From Macrotis lagotis (Eukaryota > Chordata > Mammalia > Peramelemorphia > Peramelidae), in assembly GCF_037893015.1 (NCBI RefSeq), contig NC_133661.1:182072508-182136507 (forward strand): a DNA stretch of 64,000 bases, in the 5' to 3' direction. The position numbers were made by a program, and so were the translations under genes. Of the stretch, positions 57,429-64,000 are shown piece by piece. Positions within the stretch are counted from its first letter, which is position 1. Each line of letters begins with the position of its first letter. The notes beneath the pieces are model-generated. The model searched no databases and had not been told where the DNA came from. It saw nothing but the letters and a program-made list of their open reading frames with translations.

Positions 57429-58341
57429 AAGAAAGGAAGGAAGGAAGATCAAAAACTCAGGAAGATGTTTGAATGGGAGCTGTAAAGTCAGGATTCAAGG
57501 GAATGATATTAGAATTAAGGAGAAAAGAATTAGAACTTGAGGAAGAAATGTCCAAAGGATTAGAATTCAGGAGATTAAAATTTAGAGAAAGGGGATCAAC
57601 TTTGATAACAGGCAGAAAATTAGGCAGCCACAGAAATAGCAGCAGATAGGAAGTCAGGAGAACTGACTTCTAATTCTATCCATCACTGTGAGTAACTATG
57701 GGGCAGTCATTTATCTTTCTGTGCCCTTTACCTGTAAATTTATGAGGGTGAACTGAATAACTTCTCACTCAGAGATAAATACTAAGGGAAGGGACTGTAA
57801 AGTGTAAAGGGGGAAATGCTCATATAGGGGAAAATTCTGTTAGCTACAGCTAAGGGTGCGGGCTTTGGCATAGCTTCCCTAGTAATGCTCCTTCTCCTCC
57901 CCACAGGAGACCCCAGCCCCAGGGGAGCCCCTGGATCTGCCTTCAGGTGACCTGCAGCTATTACACTTCTATGCTGGGCAGTGCCAGAGCCATTATTCAG
58001 CTTTGCAGGCAGCTGTGGCAGCCCTGCTGGCTAGTATGAGAGCCAACCATCCCCCTCGCCTCTTTGTCCCCCACAGCAAACGAGTGGTAGTAGCAGCCCA
58101 CCGGCTGGTATTTGTAGGGGACACACTGGGACGGTTGGCTGCATCAGCTCCTTTGCGGGCCCAGGTTGGCACCGCCGGGGCTGCTCTGGGTCAGGCACTA
58201 CGGGCAGCTGTGCTGGCTGTTAAGGGTGCCGCCCTAGGTTACCCCTCAGGTCCTGCTGCCCGAGAGATGGCCCAGCGGGTTGCTGAGCTGGCTGGGCAGG
58301 CATCGCAATTCACCACCCTGCTCAGTGGCCTAGCACCCTAA
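51269..58341 (+). CDS. EFS: embryonal Fyn-associated substrate (CAS-family adaptor)
   Basis: Src-family docking adaptor (SIN/CASS3) acting in integrin and T-cell receptor signalling. Six coding exons: 51269-51280, 53569-53847, 54904-55044, 55419-56153, 57029-57127, 57907-58341; all junctions are in frame, giving 566 residues (human 561). Exon 1 encodes only MAVS. An SH3 domain (about residues 5-66) has ALYDN, GWCLCSLHG and GIVPANRV. A substrate region carries tyrosine motifs YQVP, YVIP, YKVP, YDVP (three), YDSP, YAAP and YEAP for phosphorylation and SH2 binding. Src-SH3 ligands RRPLPALPV and DRPLPPPPPRLP and the CAS-family Src-SH2 site YDYVHL follow near residues 325-388. The last exon is the C-terminal four-helix (FAT-like) domain with SKRVVVAAHRLVFVGDTLGRL. 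The ATG sits in a good context (gggaccATGg). A SINE lies 27 bases after the exon 3 donor. Confidence 0.96.
52700..52865 (-). mobile_element. MIR-type SINE relic
   Basis: In EFS intron 1: 'acagctgagtaaactgaggc', 'gtgacttgttcagggtcaaa', 'ccaagctgcttcc'. Old antisense copy. Confidence 0.6.
54080..54720 (+). mobile_element. MIR relic followed by the unassigned dispersed repeat
   Basis: EFS intron 2 holds a sense MIR-like piece (54080-54215) and then about 500 bases of the long repeat ('acatttattcaaatcaacta', 'gcctgccttcaagttgctta', 'atggtggtgcccttgtctgt', 'catttttggacatgctgag'), the longest continuous copy of that family in the window. Confidence 0.5.
55072..55226 (+). mobile_element. tRNA-derived SINE with target duplication
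   Basis: Flanked by tagaaaactgg at 55061-55071 and 55227-55237. It lies in EFS intron 3 with its start 27 bases after the donor GT. The body lacks the 'taataattacc' segment of the other copies, so it is a different subfamily. Confidence 0.85.
57253..57446 (+). mobile_element. SINE whose tail has become a (GA)n/(GGAA)n repeat
   Basis: Sense SINE in EFS intron 5, lacking part of its head. Where the A tail should be there are about 25 GA units and then GGAA/GAAA units. Flanks gattgaaaactc (about 57240) and gatcaaaaactc (57447-57458) look like the target duplication, placing the microsatellite inside the insertion. Confidence 0.75.
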
Positions 58342-59006
58342 GCAGCCTACCACCCTATCTGCTGGACACCCTCCTTACCTTTCCCTACACCCCCCACCAA
58401 TTCCAATCCAACCTAGAACTCCCTCCCCTGCCTGAAATGACTTCTCCTTCCCTGTCTTCTGGAGACCTCAGGGAGGTCTTTGATCCTTTTCATTCCCTCT
58501 GACCATCTCATTCTCCCTTATATCTCCACTGTACATTCTCCTTCTCAATATCCTCCTTCAGCAGCTTTTTGTACGAGCCATTTTATATAAATTATTTATA
58601 TTTAATATTATTCCCCAAATTGTTAGGGGAGAGAAGAGGAGGCACATGGCCCACCATAGTGGAGGGGGTGGAGATTTCTCATCCTGACCCCTTTTTGAGC
58701 ATTCAGTCCCTTACTTTCCCTAGCTCAGCTTCAAGAAGAAAAAACACACGGTAAAGGCAAAATTCCTTTGGGGAAGCCACTCCCTTGCATCCTGTGGTAA
58801 GGGTGAGCTCAGGACCCTCTGCACCTCCAAGGAAGATGGTGAGGTGAGGATGAAGCAAGGACCCTGAGCCCCAAGCTTAGACCACTGGGAAGTCGGTGAA
58901 GCCGGAAATCTGGAACTGAATGTGGGATCACGGGCAAGGCCCCTGAGAATACTGTGGGGGGTGAGGGGGAAGGCAGAGAGCATCATAAACTGGAACTGTG
59001 CACCTC

Positions 59007-59012
59007 AATAAA
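59007..59012 (+). terminator. EFS: EFS poly(A) signal
   Basis: AATAAA about 665 bases after the EFS stop, followed by 'tttgtcaaccatgtctgtgc', a GT-rich downstream element. Cleavage near 59025-59030. The 3' UTR includes an AU-rich patch at 58580-58620. Confidence 0.85.
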
Positions 59013-59189
59013 ACCTGCTCTTTGTCAACCATGTCTGTGCTTGTCTGCCTTTGTGCTGACTAGTAAGCTATGTGGGGGAAGAGAAGCCCTTACTCTCAAA
59101 AAATTGTACTTGAGAATGGGGACAGACTTATGGACTGGTGTGAGGGAAGACAAACACAATCAAAGGATGAGGAAATAGAAGCCTGTTAA

Positions 59190-59592
59190 ATAAATGAAGC
59201 AATGTGGAAAGAGTGCCAATTTTGTAGTCAAAGGTCTTGGGTTTGAGTCCGAGCTCTGGCACTTTCTGATGGTGTAGCCTCAGGCATTCCTGGGCTTCAG
59301 TTCTTTCTTCTGTCAAATGGAAGTGGGGAGGGGAAAATGAGATGGCCTCTGAGATCCCTTACAATAACCATAGAACAAATGTGGAAAGGATGTTAGAGTG
59401 AATTGCACTTCTTTCTTGGGATTGTTTAATAATGCAATAATTTCCAACATTCCTCATGGTTCTTTCCCTTGAAATATGAGGGTATGAGGGTCCCCTTTTT
59501 GCCAAGGCTTTTTCTCAGGGATAGGAGAGTGTTAAAGGTTAATGGATCTGGAGCTGAGAGGGAGATCAGAAGATGACATGTGTTCCACTACA

Positions 59593-59643
<51 letters not shown>

Positions 59644-59660
59644 GCATGCTCACATACACC
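59190..59660. repeat. MIR relic and (CA)n microsatellite
   Basis: A sense MIR-like relic at about 59190-59370 ('tcaaaggtcttgggtttgag', 'ctgggcttcagttctttc') and a CA repeat at 59590-59642, in the space between EFS and SLC22A17. Confidence 0.65.
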
Positions 59661-59849
59661 AGAAAGGTGACAAACTAGCTGGGGGTGGCAAGACTAGGCT
59701 TTAAAGCCGGAGCCTCTAGCTTTGCCCATGACGAGTGCTACAGAGGAGTGAGGCACTGGAAGCCTCTGGCATCTAGAGAACAAGCTGGCTGAGCACCTCT
59801 GATGGTGCCCAACTCCCCCTTTTCTGGCTTCCCGATGAGGTGGTTTCCA

Positions 59850-60260
59850 TGCCTTGAGGCCACTCAGGAGCAGGGCGGATAGAATGAGATTCCCTCCCTC
59901 AGAGGGTGAGTCCAGGAGGACCCGGGAAGGGGAGGAGAGTCTAAAGGAAGGGGAGGAGAGAAAAAGGAGCACCGAGCTAGAGAAAGGAAGGGGGGGTAGG
60001 GTGGGAAACCTAGCAAAGCCGTGGAGTGAGGGCCGGGCAGAGGGCCGGGGCAATCAATAGCAGGGAGGGAGGAAGGAGGCGGGAGACTGGGCCAAAGGAA
60101 GGGAAAGAAGAGAAGGGGCGGGGAGGGGAGAGGAGCCCCCCCCCCCATCAACCAAGTCACAGCAGTAGGCCCTGGCTCCCTGGCCACCAGGACCCCCTCG
60201 CCCCATGGGGGGAGCAGCAACGTCGCTAGGGCCATAGAGACCCTAGCCAGCCCCAGAGGG
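59850..60260 (+). promoter_or_regulatory. SLC22A17: SLC22A17 promoter and noncoding first exon (candidate)
   Basis: A purine/G-rich stretch with an Sp1-type GGGGCGGGG at about 60116 and a quadruplex motif at 59990-60005. It ends in a strong donor (gaggg|gtgagt) at 60261. With the acceptor at 60399-60400, just before the start codon, this implies a 5' UTR exon ending at 60260. The start site itself cannot be fixed. Confidence 0.5.
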
Positions 60261-60427
60261 GTGAGTGACTGATTCCAAAAGATTCATAGATCTCACCTAC
60301 CCCCTATCCCTCCATCTCCCCGCTCCACCCCTCCTCTTATCTCCCTCGTCATTCTTCATCCCTCCCCTTCCTCCTATTTTTTCTCTCTTGTTCCCTACAG
60401 GTTGGGTCCTTCCTCGCCCCAGGGTGA

Positions 60428-63400
60428 ATGGAGCCTCGGGAGGGAGAGGGGGAGGGGGAAGGGGGACCAGCGGCGCCTGATGCATTGGGGAGCAGCCTGT
60501 CCCTGGCAGCCCCCATAGGGCCCCCCAGCTTCGAGTCACTACTCTCGCAGGTGGGGGTAGTGGGGCGGGCCCAGCAGGTGCAACTGGGGTTGAGCTGCCT
60601 GCCCCTGCTATTCGTGGCCCTGGGTCTGGCCTCAGACCCCATCCTCACGCTGGTGCCACCCCTGAGATGCCACCAGGTCAATGCCTCAGGGTGGGAGCCA
60701 TCCCTCAACACCAGCGAAGAGGCCTGCTCCCCGCCCCCACCCAACAGCACCCGATGCCCCCATGGCTGGGACTACAGTGGTCTCCCTGTCCTTACCAGCA
60801 ACATGGTCACTCAGGTGAGGGTAAGGGATTAGGAGCGGAGAGGAAAAGGACTTTGGAACTGGTCTGGGGAAGTTCCTGCCTTCTGCATCCCAGCAAACCT
60901 TTCTCTCCCCCTCCACAGTGGGATCTAGTCTGTGAAAGGGGCTGGGAGGTAACTCTGGAGCAGATTCTCTTCCTCTTGGGCTTTGCCTGTGGCTACCTAG
61001 GTCTGGGCCATCCTACAGACAGGTATGTATGTCTAGGGCAGGAGTGCATTGCACTAAGGGACTAGTCTAAGGAGAAAGTGAGTTAAGAGAAGTCAGGATT
61101 GAAAGATATGAAGGGAAGTGGAGCTAGGGGAACTAGGAGCTCTGAAAAGAGTGTGACTGGGGTAGCCTACCATTAGAAGACTAGTCTCTAGTTCTTAGGG
61201 TTTCTAGGTTCATGTTGATCTGTAGCCCCATTAGGTTGTGCCATGGCACACCAATCTGAATCTAAACAATTCAGTGGGACTGACCTTGGTTTGGGGATGA
61301 GGGAGAAGGTTGTGGGATACTGTGATGGACGTCTTCCCTTTTCTCTAGGGTAGGACGTCGAGGGGTTGTGCTGCTGGCCTTGGGGCTGGCAGGACCCTGT
61401 GGGGTTGGAGGGGCTGCAGCTGGCTCCCCACCTGGTCTTACTGCTCTCCGATTCCTTCTGGGCTTCATGTTAGCTGGGGCCGACCTTGGCCTCTATCTGA
61501 CCCGTGAGTATAGCTCCTTTGGTCCCTGCCCTTTGCTGCTTCTCTCTGGTGATCCCCCTAACCTTACCTTGTCCTTCACCCTACTTCCACCTCCTACCCT
61601 CCTCAACTTCCTTCCATATCTCTCATCTCATTCAATTAGCAGCCTCACAGATGCATGGAACGGTATGGAATGCTAGAGCCCCTGGACATTTTCTAGATAT
61701 GCCACCTCATTTTACAGATGAGGGAACTGAGGCTTAGAAATGTAAATCCACTTATCCAAGGTCAGCTAGTACCAAAGCAAAAACTAGAACCCTAGTCTCC
61801 TGACTCTCTTTCCAATGCTCTTTTCATTGAATGCCAACCCAGAATCATTGACTGCCCTTGTATTCCAGATCCCTCATGTACTCTAGTGCCTCTGTCTCCT
61901 CTCTTCCTCTTCCCACTGCACCTTCTCCATTCCCACATCTTTTTCTTTAATATTGTTCACCTATTTCTTCTGGACCTGCCCTTGCCATGTCCCCAGGCCT
62001 GGAGTTATGTGAACCATCCCAGAGGCTCCGGGCAGTCCTGGCCGGAGAGCTGATGGGAGTAGTGGGACAGTTTCTGCTCCTGGGCCTGGCTCTGGCCTGC
62101 AAGGACTGGAGACTTCTACTCAGATTGATCACAGCTCCCTGTATTCTCTTCTTGCTCTATGGGTCAGTACCCTCCCCCCACATTCTCTACCAGCTAACCC
62201 ATAGACTTAAGGACTTCTTCCCTGACCCCAATTCAATTGCTCATTCTGCTACTATCACTGCCATTGAGGTCTCATTCCTCTCCTCAGAATCCTGCTCCCA
62301 AAGCACCGCCTTACCTTCCCAGCCATCGGAACTTCATTTTCCCCAAAACTAGCAAAGGAGGTCCCCAGGATAGGGAATCCCAACCATGGAGAAGCCTTCA
62401 CCATGACCAGAATTCATTTCTCCTTCCCTCCCTCCTCCATGATCTTCTTCCCCTGCCTGTCTAGATGGCCAGGTCTTTTCCTAGAGTCTTCAAGATGGTT
62501 GTTGGTATCTCGTCGGACAACAGAGGCCCAAGCTGTGTTGAGGGTTCTGGCTCAAAGGAACAGACCTCAGGGGGAGCCACTAGGGGATGAAGCTGAAGAA
62601 GCCCTCCGAGGTGAGAACCCAGGGAAGAAGACTGGAAAGCTTTTAGCTGGTGAATAAGTTCTAAGTGTGTGTACATGTAGGTGACTCACAGTATGCAGAC
62701 TTGAGGACTGGGCAGGGAAGACCCCCTACTGCCTCAGAGAGGCCTCCCCCTCCAAAACAGGACCCCATATCTCACAGGATATTCTGGCTATAGGCACCCC
62801 CCCCCATGTGTGTAAGATTCGGCAAGTACCCACATAACCACTTTGATTTCTGAAGGATGCTTCCCTCTTTGCAACCCTTCCTAAGATCTGGAGAACACTT
62901 GTCCCCTTCCTGCAACTACCCAGATCTCCTTCTCAGCCTTGCTGAGCTGTCGCAACATCTGGAAAAACCTGCTTATCCTGGGCTTCACCACGTGAGCATT
63001 GAACTAAGTGGACAGGGGTGGTAGATGGTGAACAGGACTAATATATAGATCTAACTGGCACCAAGGTTAGGATGTGGGAATGGATGGAGACCATTTAAAC
63101 CAGTGGGCTAGACATTAGGAATTCCACTTGGGATTTATAGTCTGAGGTCTGGGAAACTAAAGTTATGAATTCCAACAGAGATGAGGTGCTGTGGGCTAAA
63201 GACTCAAGGTCTTTCCATTTGTCTCACCCCTACAGCTTCATTGCCCATGGGATTAGGCATTGCTACCAGCTTGTGGGAGGAGGAGTGGGACGAAAGTCCC
63301 AGGTCGACTTCAACCTGTATTTCCTGCTGGCTAGTGGCACAGCAGGCTTGGCCTGTGTCTTCCTGGGGGTTACCGTTGACCGTTTCGGCCGCCGGGGCAT

Positions 63401-63504
63401 CCTGCTGCTCACTATGACCCTGACTGGCATTGCCTCTCTTGTGCTGTTGGGCCTGAGAGATTGTGAGCATCCCAGAGCCATAACCTCTGTCTCTTCTTCT
63501 TCTT

Positions 63505-63535
<31 letters not shown>

Positions 63536-63969
63536 TAGGGGTTCCATTCCTTTTCTGGGGAACCTTAGGCTATGACCCTATCAGATAAATAAATCTCATG
63601 ATCCTTTGCAGTACCAATTTCTCTAAAGTATAAACACTGTCCCATTGTATTTCTTCCTATCATCTTTTCTCTCACCAATCCCATGCTATTTGTGCAAAGA
63701 TACTGAAATAATTTTTGGAATCTTGCCCAATAAATACCCAATAAATGAAAGAGTCAAGACTAGAGGACCTCAGAAACACTATGGGCTGAGTGGTCAATAT
63801 TGATCCTACCTCACTGGACTTTCTGGTTCTGACTCTTCTTCCCTTTCTTTTTGGTAGATCTGAATGATGTGGCTGTCACCACATTTTCGGTGCTTGGACT
63901 CTTCTTTTCCCATGCTGCTGGTGTCCTTAGCATCCTTCTTGCTGCAGAGGTCATCCCTACAACAGTCCG
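60428..63969 (+). CDS. SLC22A17: SLC22A17, lipocalin-2 receptor / organic cation transporter-like, 5' part
   Basis: Major-facilitator membrane protein (24p3R, BOCT) that binds and internalises lipocalin-2 with its iron cargo. Exons: 60428-60814, 60919-61022, 61349-61503, 61997-62162, 62465-62610, 62886-62991, 63236-63462, 63858-63969. All phases agree; the gene continues beyond the window. Identity rests on [31 protein letters not shown] and [10 protein letters not shown], near identical to human. The first exon adds about 67 residues ahead of the human start (human MASDPIF aligns from residue 68), including a membrane segment at about 52-68. The following loop (about 70-125) has three glycosylation sites (Asn85, Asn94, Asn106) and is shorter than in human. 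The donor at 62163 is GTCAGT, weaker than the others. Synteny after EFS confirms the call. Confidence 0.94.
61650..61840 (-). mobile_element. MIR-type SINE relic
   Basis: Antisense MIR in an SLC22A17 intron: 'cattttacagatgagggaac', 'tgaggcttagaaatg', 'ccaaggtcagctagtac'. Confidence 0.65.
63491..63535 (+). repeat. (TTC)15 trinucleotide repeat
   Basis: Pure TTC/GAA tract of about 45 bases beginning 29 bases after the donor at 63463 of SLC22A17. The transcript carries UUC; GAA is on the template strand. Confidence 0.95.
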
Positions 63970-64000
63970 GTGAGAATGAGGGGTGGGACTCTGGTGGGAA

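Overview
Marsupial chromosome segment, reconstructed by hand from splice sites and protein similarity. The commonest young repeat is a tRNA-derived SINE that ends with a motif like 'taattacctagctgtgtgg', then 'ttgggcaag', then 'ccacttaacccc' and an A tail. From memory this form belongs to Australian marsupials (dasyurid/macropod type) rather than to opossum, so I infer an australidelphian marsupial. Marsupial L1 3' ends, hAT-type elements with 8-bp duplications, L2 and MIR relics agree with that.

The gene order matches human 14q11.2 read in reverse. (1) The 3' portion of MYH6, cardiac alpha-myosin heavy chain, plus strand: 14 coding exons at 3649-22717, with the cardiac microRNA mir-208a in an intron at 7579-7649. 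(2) CMTM5, minus strand, coding 27165-31401. (3) IL25 (IL-17E), minus strand, coding 33210-36023, with an octamer-TATA promoter candidate just beyond it. (4) A repeat-rich gap of about 14 kb (36.2-50.7 kb) with no gene found. (5) EFS, a CAS-family Src adaptor, plus strand, coding 51269-58341. (6) The 5' two thirds of SLC22A17, the lipocalin-2 receptor/organic cation transporter-like protein, plus strand, from 60428 and running off the right end.

MYH6 and CMTM5 are tail to tail. CMTM5 and IL25 are close and co-directional, IL25 and EFS are divergent, and EFS and SLC22A17 are co-directional. This is a conserved syntenic block of unrelated tissue-specific genes, not an operon. The only evident functional pairing is MYH6 with its intronic microRNA.

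No undescribed multi-gene system was seen. The most interesting items are: an octamer-TATA promoter at IL25, which fits its tuft-cell source; two extra cysteines in IL25; an RPL23A retrocopy with an open frame but no start codon; a U6-L1 chimera nested in a hAT element; two SINEs inserted at the same site in two copies of one repeat; a SINE relic abutting a MYH6 splice acceptor; and purine-rich tracts lying on the sense strand in every MYH6 microsatellite found. Homology statements rest on remembered human and rodent sequences, since no database could be searched.
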